The position numbers and the translations under genes were made by a program. A stretch of DNA of 64,000 bases from Glycocaulis abyssi (GTDB taxonomy: Bacteria; Pseudomonadota; Alphaproteobacteria; Caulobacterales; Maricaulaceae), in the NCBI RefSeq assembly GCF_041429775.1, contig NZ_CP163422.1:62001-126000 (forward strand). The letters are read 5' to 3'. The notes under the pieces are model-generated. The model was not told the origin of the DNA. It did no database searches and saw only the letters and a list, made by a program, of their open reading frames with translations. Of the stretch, positions 10,278 to 19,205 are shown in pieces. Every line of letters starts with the position of its first letter. Position 1 is the stretch's first letter.

Positions 10278-11767
10278 GGCAGCCACCCGGCCACATGCCA
10301 GCCGGCCGCCTCCCGGCCCGGATAGTGGACCAGCCAGAGGCGGGGCCCGGCGCGCGTCTGGACGCGCCAGTAATCGCGCAGCCGCCGGTCGCCCCCGCGC
10401 CACCATTCGGCGGCGAGGCGCTCGGGGCCTTCGGCGGCGGCGGTCTCATAGCGGGTGCGGCGCCATTCGAAGCTGAGCGGCGGGCGGCCGGGCGCCTCGA
10501 CGCGCAGGGGCTCGGGCGGATCATAGAGCCGGACCGGGCGCAGGCGCGGCGCGCGCGTCCAGACCGGATCGCTGGCCTGGGTCATGGCTTCCACGGTGGT
10601 GTATTCGCGCTCGGGCAGATGGCTGTCGGCGGGCCGGAAGAGGCGCACCCGGTCATGGCCGAGCCGGTTGCCAAGTGTGGAGACGAGATCCGTCCAGCTC
10701 TGATCGATTTCGGCGACCCGGTCGAGACGCCGCTGGCGCGGATGCAGCGGCTCGACGAGGTCGGCGACCAGCCGGAATCCGTCCGCCCCGAAACCGATCG
10801 TGAGCTTGTCCAGAGGCGCGCGGAACTGCTGAACGACGGCGTCCGGGGCGGCGGTCGGACGGGCGAAGCCGACGCTCAGCCGGTGGTCGCCGGTGTCCAC
10901 GCAGCGCACCGTCAGATGAAAGCGGCGCGCCCCGGCCCCGGCCGCTTCCAGCCGGGCGCAGACCGAAGCGGCGAGCCGGGCGAGCACGCCTTCGAGATCG
11001 GTGAGATGGCCGATGGGCTCCGGCAGGGTGGCGCGCGCGGCATAGACCGGCTCGGCCTGGGCGGCGACGACCGGATCGGGCGTGAAGCCCAGCGCGCGCT
11101 GCAGGGCGGTGGTCAGCTCCAGCCCGAAGCGCCGCGCGAGGTCTGCGGCGCGGATGTCATAGAGCTGGCCGATGGTCTGCAGCCCGGTCCGGCGCAGCGC
11201 GCCGGTCAGGGCCGCCGGCAGGCCGAGGGCGGCGAGCGGCAGGTCGCCCAGGGCCTCGCGCACGCCGCCTGGCGCGGCGATCGCCACCGGCCCCGGCGCG
11301 AACCGGGCCAGCGCGCGGCTTGCGCCTTTCGTGTCGGCGATGCCGGCGCGGGCGAGGATCTGCAGGTCTTCGAGACGGCTGAGGGCGGCGGTTGCCATCG
11401 CCTCCTCCCCGCCGAAAAGATGGGCGCAGCCGGTGATCTCGAGGATGAGGCCATCCGGCGGATCGAGGCCGACCACGGGCGAGAGGCTGTCGGCCCAGCG
11501 ATGCAGGGCGCGCAGGAGCGCCTCCTCCCGGGCCGGATCGGCAGGCTCGGTCAGGAGTGCCGGACAGATGGCGCGCGCGTCGGTGAGCGACAGGCCCGGC
11601 GTCAAGCCGGCCTGGACCGCCGCTTCGGTGAGATGGGTGAGACGCAGGGCGTTCCGGATCTCGGCGACGATGGCGAAGGGGCCTGAGAGCCGGTCATCGC
11701 CAAGACGCGCGCGCCGATCAAGCGGAAGCTGCTTCAGCCAGAGGGCGAGCACGCGGCGCATTGTCAT
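10274..11767 (-). CDS. imuB: ImuB, catalytically inactive Y-family polymerase-like protein
   Basis: 497 residues. ImuB is the hub of the ImuA-ImuB-DnaE2 mutasome; it binds the beta clamp and resembles DinB but usually lacks the catalytic acidic residues. The N-terminus RVLALWLKQLPLDRR and the helix-hairpin-helix-like DLPLAALGLPAAL are typical. It overlaps the end of imuA by about 50 bases and its stop overlaps the dnaE2 start as ATGA, so the three genes form one operon. A second ATG at 11761 has better spacing to GGGGA and may be the true start. No catalytic DE pair of active Y-family polymerases is obvious. Confidence 0.88.
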   Translation of the reverse strand: MTMRRVLALWLKQLPLDRRARLGDDRLSGPFAIVAEIRNALRLTHLTEAAVQAGLTPGLSLTDARAICPALLTEPADPAREEALLRALHRWADSLSPVVGLDPPDGLILEITGCAHLFGGEEAMATAALSRLEDLQILARAGIADTKGASRALARFAPGPVAIAAPGGVREALGDLPLAALGLPAALTGALRRTGLQTIGQLYDIRAADLARRFGLELTTALQRALGFTPDPVVAAQAEPVYAARATLPEPIGHLTDLEGVLARLAASVCARLEAAGAGARRFHLTVRCVDTGDHRLSVGFARPTAAPDAVVQQFRAPLDKLTIGFGADGFRLVADLVEPLHPRQRRLDRVAEIDQSWTDLVSTLGNRLGHDRVRLFRPADSHLPEREYTTVEAMTQASDPVWTRAPRLRPVRLYDPPEPLRVEAPGRPPLSFEWRRTRYETAAAEGPERLAAEWWRGGDRRLRDYWRVQTRAGPRLWLVHYPGREAAGWHVAGWLP

Positions 11768-12341
11768 TCCCCGTCCATGTGGCCTGCCAGCTGCTGGCCG
11801 GGCCGCGCTTGTTCTTGAGGCAGGTCCAGGCCCAGCCGCCCTCGGGGCGGGCCTCGCAGCGCCAGCGGGTTTCTGCGGCCGAGGTCTGAGCCCGGCCGCG
11901 GATGAGCACGAGCCCGATGGCGCCGGACTCTTCGGCGGCGATCTGCAGGCGCCGGCTTTCCTTGAGGCCCGGCCCCTCCCTGAGTTCGAGGATAACCGTC
12001 GGCGCGCAGCGCGCCCTAAGCGCCTGCTCGGCGGCCCAGAGCTGTTCGGTGCGGTGAAGCCCCGTCACCAGGATGATCCGGGCGGGGTCGAGGAAAGCCT
12101 GCAGCCCCGTCGGCGCGAGCGCGGCGATCTCCCGCGCGCCCCCCACCCAGACTACCGGCCCCTGCCCCCGCGCGGCGGCGGCCAGCGCGAACATGTCGGC
12201 GCTGTCGCCGGTCAGCTCATGGGTGCGTCCTTTGGTGAGGCGAATGGGTCCGGCCAGCGCGACGGCGCCGTGATCGACGGGGCCATGTAGCCTGGCCGCG
12301 CGCACCGCCTGGTCGCGCCGGAGGGAGGGGTCTGGGATCAT
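11718..12341 (-). CDS. imuA: ImuA, SOS mutagenesis RecA-like protein
   Basis: 207 residues, first gene of the imuA-imuB-dnaE2 operon. ImuA proteins have a RecA/SulA-like fold and modulate RecA and the mutasome. The region from GRTHELTGDSADMFALA through VVWVGG and ILVTGLHRTEQLWAAEQAL fits the family. The ATG at 12341 directly abuts the LexA operator, leaving no room for a ribosome site. Translation may therefore be leaderless, as is common in Caulobacter relatives, or begin further in. Identification rests on the family pattern plus the diagnostic operon context. Confidence 0.85.
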   Translation of the reverse strand: MIPDPSLRRDQAVRAARLHGPVDHGAVALAGPIRLTKGRTHELTGDSADMFALAAAARGQGPVVWVGGAREIAALAPTGLQAFLDPARIILVTGLHRTEQLWAAEQALRARCAPTVILELREGPGLKESRRLQIAAEESGAIGLVLIRGRAQTSAAETRWRCEARPEGGWAWTCLKNKRGPASSWQATWTGNDNAPRARPLAEAASA

Positions 12342-12356
12342 GTTCCTATTTTGTTC
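12342..12356 (-). promoter_or_regulatory. LexA (SOS) box of the imuA operon
   Basis: GTTC-CTATTTT-GTTC reads on the plus strand, the GTTC-N7-GTTC direct repeat bound by LexA in alphaproteobacteria. It touches the imuA start codon, so LexA would block the operon promoter until DNA damage. Confidence 0.85.
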
Positions 12357-12492
12357 TGACGACAGCCGGAGTCAAGCGACGCTACGCCCGACGCGCTGCC
12401 GGCTTTGCACTGGCAGGGGCCGCATTCCGCATAAAAATACGAAACTTCTTCGATTCAGAAGATCGTCAAAAGCGCTTATATCCCTGACATAA

Positions 12493-12523
12493 CTGACATT
12501 ATTATCGACATATTCCCTATAAT
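12493..12523 (+). promoter_or_regulatory. Probable sigma-70 promoter of the AbiE-type operon
   Basis: A perfect TATAAT at 12518-12523 with CTGACA at 12493-12498 (19-base spacer, long) in a short AT-rich stretch upstream of 12598. CTGACAT also occurs just before as a near direct repeat, which could be an operator for the autoregulating antitoxin. Confidence 0.5.
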
Positions 12524-12597
12524 GTGCATGGATTTTCAACAATAATGCTTGCATACTCCAGCGATGGTGCCCATTTCGGAGCTGAGGAGAGCGTGCG

Positions 12598-13185
12598 ATG
12601 ACCGCCTTGAGCGCCCTGAAAAAGCGGCTTCGGCCCGGACAGGTTTACCGCCGCCAGGATCTGGCGCGCTGGTCGAACGCGGTCGATCGCCATCTCCGGC
12701 AGCTGGTCACGGAGGGCACGCTCGAAAAGGTTGGCGCTGGCCTTTACATGGCGCCCCGCCCCACCCGGTTCGGTCAGGCGCCCGCTGCGCCTGAGAAGCT
12801 CGTGTCCGGCTTCCTGCGCGACGACCGGTTCCTGATGGTCTCGCCAAACGCCTATAACAGTCTCGGGCTCGGCACGACGCAGCTCTACAATGAGCCTGTG
12901 GTCTATAACCGAAAGCGCCATGGGCGCTTCCAGCTGGACGGGCGCGCCTATGATTTCAGGGTCCGCCCTTCCTTTCCGAAGACGGTCACGCCGGAATTCC
13001 TGCTGGTCGACCTGCTCCACAATCTCGACCGGCTGCCCGAGGACAAGGCGGCGCTTCTGCCCAGAGCCCTGGAGCGCGCGCGTCGGCTCGACAGGGCCCG
13101 CCTCGCCCGCGTCGTGAACACGTATGGATCGGCCCGAGCCGCGCGTCTGCTCGAACCCGTGCTCGCCGAAGGCGTAGCGGCCTGA
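12598..13185 (+). CDS. AbiEi-type antitoxin / transcriptional regulator (DUF6088-like)
   Basis: 195 residues. The first about 70 residues form a winged-helix segment (RRQDLARWSNAVDRHLRQL, then a beta wing GAGLYMAP). The rest resembles the AbiEi C-terminal antitoxin domain, with the PNAYNSLGLGTTQLYNEP stretch typical of the family. In type IV toxin-antitoxin systems this protein represses its own operon and counteracts the nucleotidyltransferase toxin. GGAGAG lies 7 bases before the ATG. Its TGA overlaps the ATG of the toxin gene, so the two are translationally coupled. Confidence 0.8.
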   Translation: MTALSALKKRLRPGQVYRRQDLARWSNAVDRHLRQLVTEGTLEKVGAGLYMAPRPTRFGQAPAAPEKLVSGFLRDDRFLMVSPNAYNSLGLGTTQLYNEPVVYNRKRHGRFQLDGRAYDFRVRPSFPKTVTPEFLLVDLLHNLDRLPEDKAALLPRALERARRLDRARLARVVNTYGSARAARLLEPVLAEGVAA

Positions 13186-14123
13186 TGTTCCTTCACGAGC
13201 TTCCGGACTTCGCAGACCTCATCGCGGTCACTGCTCGCAATGAACGGATCGATCCGGGTCTGGTCGAAAAAGACTATTGGATCATGCACTGCCTGTGGGG
13301 GCTGAACGCCGCGGGATACCGGTTCGAATTGAAGGGCGGAACATCCCTGTCGAAGGGCTATGGCCTCATTGACCGGTTCTCCGAAGACATCGATCTCCTG
13401 ATCCACCCGGACACCGAGCTCCGCTACGGCCCCAACCACAGCAAGCCCTCCCATATCGCGGCGCGGCGCGCCTTTTTCGACCAGCTGGCGGAAGAAATCC
13501 GGATCCCAGGCATCATCGGCGTGGAGAGGGATTGCGAGTTCGATGATACCCCGACTTACCGCGGCGCGGGCATCCGCCTGCACTATCCGGCCGTCAACCC
13601 GCCACCGGAAGGCTTGAAGGCCGGCATTCTGCTGGAAGCGGGATTTGACCAGGTTGCGCCCAACCAGCCGAGACTGATTTCGTCCTGGGCATATGACCTT
13701 GCCGCCGCAAGCGGCCTCGATGACCTGACCGACAACCGCGCGGTCGACGTCCCCTGTTATGAACCGGGCTACACCTTCGTCGAGAAGCTCCAGACGATCT
13801 CGACCAAGCACCGGCTGCACGCTGAGACCGGCGAGATGCCCGCCAACTTCATGCGCCATTATTACGACGTCTACTGTCTGCTGGGAGATCCGGCGGTCAC
13901 GGCCTTCATCGGCACCGAACCCTATCTGGCGCACAAGGCGAAACGCTTCCGCGAGGGAGACGAGCCGGACATCACACGAAACGACGCCTTCCGCCTGTCC
14001 GATGACGAGACCCGCGCGAGATACGCTGCCGCCTATGCAGCCACGCGCGGCCTGTACTACCGCGACCAGCCTTCGCTGGAGGCCATACTTGATCGCATCA
14101 GCGAATTTGGCGCCCGCTTGTGA
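13185..14123 (+). CDS. AbiEii-type nucleotidyltransferase toxin
   Basis: 312 residues of the AbiEii/AbiGii nucleotidyltransferase family. The Pol-beta-like active site is visible: GGTSLSKGYGLIDR followed by SEDIDLLI, giving the GG-T/S and DxD motifs. Related toxins modify tRNA or bind nucleotides and stop growth, giving abortive infection and element stabilisation. The start overlaps the antitoxin stop (TGATG). The pair sits next to other possible defence genes and immediately left of the IS pair. Confidence 0.85.
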   Translation: MFLHELPDFADLIAVTARNERIDPGLVEKDYWIMHCLWGLNAAGYRFELKGGTSLSKGYGLIDRFSEDIDLLIHPDTELRYGPNHSKPSHIAARRAFFDQLAEEIRIPGIIGVERDCEFDDTPTYRGAGIRLHYPAVNPPPEGLKAGILLEAGFDQVAPNQPRLISSWAYDLAAASGLDDLTDNRAVDVPCYEPGYTFVEKLQTISTKHRLHAETGEMPANFMRHYYDVYCLLGDPAVTAFIGTEPYLAHKAKRFREGDEPDITRNDAFRLSDDETRARYAAAYAATRGLYYRDQPSLEAILDRISEFGARL

Positions 14124-14277
14124 GCTGCCAGCATCTCACATTCTGTGCGAAACCTGAGCGCCTCGAACTCACCGGTTCAACTTCGAATCTAAGTCCGCGC
14201 CATTCCAAGGTCATTTCTGAGCCTTAGCACGCTCGGTCGGCAGGCGCGGCTGGAGATCGAGCCCCCTCACGATCAGT

Positions 14278-15153
14278 CTAGGTCATAAACTCATAAACGG
14301 GATTCCGTTTTTGGCCGAAGCCTGATTCAACCTTCGCGAGGAGGATATGGATCATGGGCCGTCGCCGCTACGAGTTGACCGATTTCGAGTGGTGGATCAT
14401 CGAACCCTTGCTGCCGAACAAGCCGCGCGGTGTGCCGCGTGTGGACGATCGCAAGGTGCTCAACGGGATTTACTGGCGCTTGCGCACCGGGTCGCCCTGG
14501 GCGGAAATCCCGGAGCGCTACGGTCCGGCGACGACCTGCTACAACCGCTTCGTCCGGTGGCGCAAGCTGGGCGTCTGGGATCGGATATTCGACGCGATCA
14601 CAGCGGCTTACGACGGCGACATCCAGATGATCGACAGCTCGTCGATCCGCGTTCACCAGCACGGGGCGAACGCAAAAAAGGGGGCGCGGACGCCGCCGCC
14701 GGAGACACTCCTGACCCCCGATGCATGGGGCGCTCGCGGGGCGGGCTGACGACGAAAATCCATGCCCTCGTGGACGCCAACGGCCTGCCCGTCGCACTCA
14801 AGCTCACGCCCGGCCAGGCCCATGACGGACGCAGCGCCACCGATATGCTCGGCGGGATCGGCGAAGGCCAGATCCTGCTGGCCGACCGGGCCTATGACAG
14901 CGACGCCCTGCGCGACAGCCTAAAATCGCGTGGTGCATGGGGTTGCATCAAACCGGTCTCACGTCGCAAGAACCCGCCCAGCTTCAGCCCCTTCCTCTAT
15001 CGCTACCGCAATCTCGTCGAACGCTTCTTCAGCAAGATCAAACACTTCCGGGCCATCGCAACGCGCTACGAAAAACACGCCGATAACTACCTTGCCCTCG
15101 TCAAACTCGCCGCTATCCAGATATGGCTCAGAAATTATGAGTCTGTGTCCTAG
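14278..15153 (+). mobile_element. IS5-family insertion sequence, IS427-like group
   Basis: A compact element with one frameshifted transposase. Its ends are imperfect inverted repeats: GTCATAAACTCATAA on the left and, read inward, GACACAGACTCATAA on the right. CTAG at 14278-14281 and 15150-15153 looks like the target duplication. The TA of the right CTAG has itself been hit by the IS630-like element. Confidence 0.85.
14354..15153 (+). CDS. IS5-family transposase made by -1 frameshift
   Basis: Two frames encode one DDE transposase. The first (14354-14749) carries the N-terminal domain RRYELTDFEWWIIEPLL and the first Asp in MIDSSSIRVHQHG. The second, one base back, carries ILLADRAYDSDALRD (second Asp) and LVERFFSKIKHFRAIATRYE (Glu). 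The switch is at A-AAA-AAG, 14674-14680, a classic slippery heptamer read GCA AAA AAG in the first frame. Both halves appear undamaged, so this is programmed frameshifting and not decay. Confidence 0.88.
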
Positions 15154-16202
15154 AGCGTTTTCGTCCTATTCCGGCTCATATCCGCATGCCTTGAAGTAGT
15201 TGGCGCATTCGGCGGGAGTGATGGCGTCGAGGGCTTGGGCGACGGCGTCGTGGAGCTCGGGGACGGTGCGCGCGGCGGCTTTGCGCAGCAGGGCCTTGAG
15301 CTTGGCGAAGGCGTTCTCGATCGGATTGAAGTCGGGGCTGTAGGGCGGCAGGTAAGCGACCCGTGCTCCGACCGCTTCGATGGCATCTCGCACGCCGGCG
15401 ACCTTGTGGGCGGGCAGATTGTCCATGACCACGACGTCGCCGGGCTTGAGCTCCTTGACCAGCATGCCGCGCATCCAGGTCAGGAAGGTCTCCCCGTCCA
15501 TGGCGCCGTCGACCAGGGCTGGAGCCGCCACGCTGTTTAGGCGCAGGCCGGCCACCAGAGTGATGGTCTTCCAGTGTCCGTGGGGAACCGGCGCCCGGCA
15601 GCGCTCGCCCCGCAGCGAGCGTCCGCGCAGACGGGCCATCTTGGTGGACACCCCGCTTTCATCGATGAAGACCAGGCGGGCGGGGTCCAGATCGGGCTGA
15701 TGCTCGAACCACTTCAGCCGACGCTTGAACACGTCCTCGCGGCTCTGCTCGCTCGCGTGCGCGGTCTTTTTTTATACGTTAGGCCGCGCTTGCGCAGGAA
15801 GCTCCACAGCGTGCTCAGCTGAACGCGCACGCCATGGTCGGCGTCCAGACGCTCCACCATCTCCGCCAGCGTGATGTCGGGGCGGTCTTCGATCAGACCG
15901 AGCAGATACACCTCGTGCGGGTCCAGCCGGGACCGGCCCGGGTTGCCTCTCGGCCGCGCCGCAACGCTGCCCGTGCGCCGATACTGGCGCGCCCAGCGCC
16001 CCACCGTCGCCTCCCCGATGCACAGCCGCCGTCCGACCGCGCGCAGCGACAATCCCTCCTCGACAACAAGCCTCACGGCACGAAGCCGAAGATCCTCGCT
16101 CAACGTTCTCATGGCCGCCCTCCTCAAACAGGCGACACCCCATGAATCACGCTTCGCCGCTAAACGAAATCCCCGTCGAGTCAGAAACAGACGAAAACGC
16201 TC
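15153..16202 (-). mobile_element. IS630-family insertion sequence nested at the IS5 end
   Basis: Perfect 13-base terminal repeats GAGCGTTTTCGTC at both ends, flanked by TA (15151-15152 and 16203-16204), the IS630/Tc1 target. Removing the element and one TA restores CTAG, the target duplication of the IS5-like element, so this insertion is the younger of the two. Confidence 0.88.
15166..16112 (-). CDS. IS630-family transposase made by -1 frameshift
   Basis: The upstream frame (start MRTLSEDLRLRAV, 16112) holds the helix-turn-helix region (GLSLRAVGRRLCIGEATV). The downstream frame, to 15166, holds the DDE core: VFIDESGVSTKMAR, VVMDNLPAHK and YSPDFNPIENAFAKLK. The two frames join at a run of seven A residues on the minus strand (15767-15773). 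A -1 slip there gives the continuous TYKKTAHASEQ typical of the family. Both halves look intact, so the element may be active. Confidence 0.88.
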
Positions 16203-16345
16203 TAGGCCGAACCACTACACCTCTCCAACAGAGAAATACTATGACTTAAGCAATGATCGCCGCACATGAATAGGCCTATGTATGAAAGTGTAAATTTTGT
16301 GGGAAGGATATGGTGCTGTTCCTATATTTAGGAATAAATATAAGA

Positions 16346-17017
16346 TCATTTATAAATTGGGAATCCCATGATCTCCAGTGCTGCGCGGATCGAGATATTC
16401 CCGCGAACCATGTCATGGGGCGGCATCTCGGGAGTGCAACCAAGCTCGCCGCACGGCACCACGCCGTGCTCTGCGCGAATGATGGCAGGAACAGCCGACA
16501 CGCCAAATGCCTGAAACGGTCGAGGATCGATCATCAGACCGCCCGTCTCGTCCTCTTCAAAGAGATCCATAATCCGGGCCTGGGTCTGCTGCCAGTCGCC
16601 CCCATAGAAGCCCCGAATGACAATCGTGCCATTAAGTTCATCGGCTTCCCGCACCAGGCCGCGAAGCGCCTCATCTGGCATTCCGAGGCTCACGAGCACG
16701 TAAAGGACCGGACCTTCTAGCACTTCCGGCTCGAACATACCTTCGATATTGAGATCTCCACCAAACATCTCACCGACCGCTCCGGAACCCTGCCGCGCCA
16801 GATCCACGCTATCTGGGAATGCCCCGTCTTGCGCCTCACGGATCCGGTCAGCTGATGACATCAGCCGATCAGCAAATTCCAGGGCGCTCTCCCCCTGAGC
16901 ATCCCGGGCCGCCTCTAGGCCGGAGCGCATACGCTCCACCGCCTCCAGATCAATCGGGCTTGCCGGTTCATCTCCAGCCAGCGCCAGAGCCAATCCCATG
17001 GTCAGAATGCACAGCAA
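16346..17017 (-). CDS. trbC: TrbC, F-type conjugative pilus assembly protein
   Basis: Periplasmic protein of the F-type secretion system that partners TraW in pilus assembly. The family core is present: YVLVSLGMPDEALRGLVREA followed by GTIVIRGFYGG and the C-terminal AVPAIIRA. A hydrophobic signal sequence starts the protein. The gene overlaps the end of traU. TTG at 17017 is preceded by GGAGG at good spacing; ATG at 16999 directly after the traU stop, and TTG at 17032, are alternatives. This is the last tra gene before the IS pair; the usual next genes are absent. Confidence 0.85.
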   Translation of the reverse strand: MLCILTMGLALALAGDEPASPIDLEAVERMRSGLEAARDAQGESALEFADRLMSSADRIREAQDGAFPDSVDLARQGSGAVGEMFGGDLNIEGMFEPEVLEGPVLYVLVSLGMPDEALRGLVREADELNGTIVIRGFYGGDWQQTQARIMDLFEEDETGGLMIDPRPFQAFGVSAVPAIIRAEHGVVPCGELGCTPEMPPHDMVRGNISIRAALEIMGFPIYK

Positions 17018-18018
17018 TTTCTTTTCCTCCAAAGCAGGAAGCCAACATCCTCACCCGTGGCCGGCCAAGTCCGGCCGGACTCATAGATGACGGTCGATAC
17101 CCCCACACGCGGACACGTCCCCGGACCGCTTACATGAGGGTTGGGATTGACCAGCTGGAACCGGTATTGCTCGCGCGGCCAGATCGGAGCGAGCTGTCGT
17201 TGACACAGGGCAGCAGACCCCGACGTCCGATAAGCCAGCAGCTGACGATGCATCTTGTAGACCATACGTTCCGCCGCCAGGGCTGCACCCTGCACGCGTG
17301 TCGCATCCCTCTGGATATTGCCGTTCATCGGGTAGATCGACCCATGGCACCCGGCGCACCAATACATGCCGGGCACGTTGCGACCCGTAGTCGTGACCGT
17401 GGCACAATCGGCCACGCACGCCGCCTGCGCCAGAAGATTGCCGAACAGGATGCTTTCCGGGTGGATGAGATAGCTCAGCTCGTCATCCTGCCAGAGCGGA
17501 TCCAGCTCTGAGATATAGGCGATATCAAACTGCCCGCGCTCCAGGCAGGCCGCGTCTGCCAGCAATTCCAGCCAGTAGAAGAGCGGGTAGACATAGTAAT
17601 GGACGTGATACTGACCTCCAGACCACCGCCCATCGATGAAGGTGCGGCCCTTGTCTCCAATGTCGAAGCCCGGATCCAGCCGGATCCCGCCCAGATTCAC
17701 AAAGCACCAAGGCCGCTTGGACACATCGAGAAGCCGGATCGGCTCCCAGAAACCTACCGCTATCCCCATGCGCACGAATGGCGGCGTCGGCATCGAGCAC
17801 AGGCAGATCGGCAAAGTCGGATTATCGGTATCGGGCGCATTTCCGCTCAACGACACCTGCAGCCCGCCGACACTGAGAGGAAACATGCAGTCCCAGCAGA
17901 TATCCCCGATAGGATTGACGAAGCCGCCCTCACACCGGCTTTGTGCATGGCTGGCCCCTGCGCCGGTCAAACCGATCACGAGGCTTGTCATCAATACAGC
18001 CAGCCAACGCCTCGTCAT
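17002..18018 (-). CDS. traU: TraU, conjugal transfer protein
   Basis: 338 residues, a periplasmic Cys-rich protein needed for F-type DNA transfer. A signal peptide (MTRRWLAVLMTSLVIGL to SHAQS) is followed by NPIGDICWDCMFPLSVGG, the conserved TraU start. The C-terminus FLLWRKRNCC is the family end signature. It has many cysteines, consistent with a DsbC-like helper encoded in the operon. Its start overlaps the traW stop by four bases. Confidence 0.95.
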   Translation of the reverse strand: MTRRWLAVLMTSLVIGLTGAGASHAQSRCEGGFVNPIGDICWDCMFPLSVGGLQVSLSGNAPDTDNPTLPICLCSMPTPPFVRMGIAVGFWEPIRLLDVSKRPWCFVNLGGIRLDPGFDIGDKGRTFIDGRWSGGQYHVHYYVYPLFYWLELLADAACLERGQFDIAYISELDPLWQDDELSYLIHPESILFGNLLAQAACVADCATVTTTGRNVPGMYWCAGCHGSIYPMNGNIQRDATRVQGAALAAERMVYKMHRQLLAYRTSGSAALCQRQLAPIWPREQYRFQLVNPNPHVSGPGTCPRVGVSTVIYESGRTWPATGEDVGFLLWRKRNCCAF

Positions 18019-18671
18019 GGCATGCCTCCGTCAATCACCCGCCATTCAGCGCGCCCATACTGGCGCACCCTCACCAGGCGGCCTTCCTGTTCGATAGAGG
18101 CGGGCACGGCCGTAATTCCGAACCGGTTCGTCAGCACCCCCTCCTGATCGAAGAAGAAGCGCCTCTGATGGCGCTCCATGAGATCTAAAGGCTCTCCGTT
18201 CACGAGGATCAGCGACACCAGACCCTCGCGATTGCGGTAGCGTTCCAGCCCGAAGCGAACCTGGTCTTCATCATCACCATCAATGAACACATAGCTGCGC
18301 GTCAGCGTTATCGTATCGAGCGGATTGACCTCCTGGCCGGCATGGGCAAACGCAACGCCTTCATGGTTCACGATGTCTTCCTCCACTACGATCGTCGGGT
18401 CGTAGAGCCAGCTTTCGCTCTCTTCCGCGTGAAGGATTCCTCTCACGGCCGGAGGACGACGAACCCGCGCTTCCGCGCGTTCGGCCGCCTGCTCGTTAAA
18501 TGCGTCAATGCGGCCGTCGGCCTCCATTCGGGCCAGCCGCTCCGCGATCCACTCCAACAGATCCGGCTCCACGATCTCCCAGGTCTCCCCGTACACGCCA
18601 TGGTCCTCGTTCACCGCAACACCGGCCAAGGCCCACGCACAAACCACTCCCATTAGACCGGCTCCCATCAC
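18015..18671 (-). CDS. traW: TraW, F-type pilus assembly protein
   Basis: 218 residues. TraW is a periplasmic protein that works with TrbC and TraU in pilus assembly. Seen: an N-terminal signal sequence ending near GVAVNED, the DHGVYGETWEIVEPDLLEW opening typical of TraW, and the C-terminal RFGITAVPASIEQEG. Overlaps traU downstream (ATGA) and the DUF2726 gene upstream, so the genes are tightly coupled. Confidence 0.9.
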   Translation of the reverse strand: MMGAGLMGVVCAWALAGVAVNEDHGVYGETWEIVEPDLLEWIAERLARMEADGRIDAFNEQAAERAEARVRRPPAVRGILHAEESESWLYDPTIVVEEDIVNHEGVAFAHAGQEVNPLDTITLTRSYVFIDGDDEDQVRFGLERYRNREGLVSLILVNGEPLDLMERHQRRFFFDQEGVLTNRFGITAVPASIEQEGRLVRVRQYGRAEWRVIDGGMP

Positions 18672-19198
18672 GCCACCTTCTTCTGCTGGCCAAGGTTCTC
18701 GATAGCGCGTTCGAGCAAGCGACTTTCTTGCAGCCGGTTCGGCTTTACCCGCACAAGCGGGATGCGAGCCTGCCCGAATACGTCATTGATCAGCTCGTCG
18801 CGCACGCGCCGTTCGGGACGGTCATGGCTGCTATCGTCGACTTCGACCGCAAAAGCAGCTTCACCCTGCTGATCAAGAACCACAAAATCGACATGCTTCT
18901 GTGCCAGCTGGCTGAATACGCGCCACCAGGTTTTCTGACTGCCTGCTCTCATCCTGATCCGGATCAGATCCGCGACACGCACTTTGGGGGCGACGAACCC
19001 ATTTCGGCCGACGCGGCGTGTCAGCCAGAAAAAAGCCCGCCGTTCGGCAGGGCTCAAAAACATGTCAACGCGCTCGTAGGCATACGTCGACACGCGCAGG
19101 CCAAGCCAGCCAGCCCGAGCGGCAACCACAATCAACACCGCGAGTATCCCGAGAACGATCCACAGGGGTTGCTCCGCCAGTCCTAGCAGCATGTCCAT
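18668..19198 (-). CDS. DUF2726-domain membrane-anchored protein in the tra operon
   Basis: About 176 residues. One N-terminal membrane helix (WIVLGILAVLIVVAARAGWL) is followed by a DUF2726 domain: FLSPAERRAFFWLTR, VRVADLIRIRM, then VDFVVLDQQGEAAFAVEVD and DVFGQARIPLVRVK. The DFVV...EVDD pattern resembles restriction-endonuclease-like folds, so nuclease activity is possible but unproven. The start is set at 19198 because GAGG sits five bases upstream; an earlier in-frame ATG would run into the peptidase gene. DUF2726 is not a standard secretion component. Confidence 0.8.
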   Translation of the reverse strand: MDMLLGLAEQPLWIVLGILAVLIVVAARAGWLGLRVSTYAYERVDMFLSPAERRAFFWLTRRVGRNGFVAPKVRVADLIRIRMRAGSQKTWWRVFSQLAQKHVDFVVLDQQGEAAFAVEVDDSSHDRPERRVRDELINDVFGQARIPLVRVKPNRLQESRLLERAIENLGQQKKVA

Positions 19199-19205
19199 TT
19201 GCACC

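Noticed and set aside
8451-10325. Long plus-strand open frame of 624 codons
   Set aside because: It lies entirely opposite dnaE2, has biased low-complexity composition and no domain; a shadow of the GC-rich polymerase gene.
10295-11686. Plus-strand open frame of 463 codons
   Set aside because: Antisense to imuB; no family features.
14354-15153. Broken IS5 transposase pseudogene
   Set aside because: The frame change coincides with an A-AAA-AAG slippery heptamer and both parts keep their catalytic residues, so it is programmed frameshifting.
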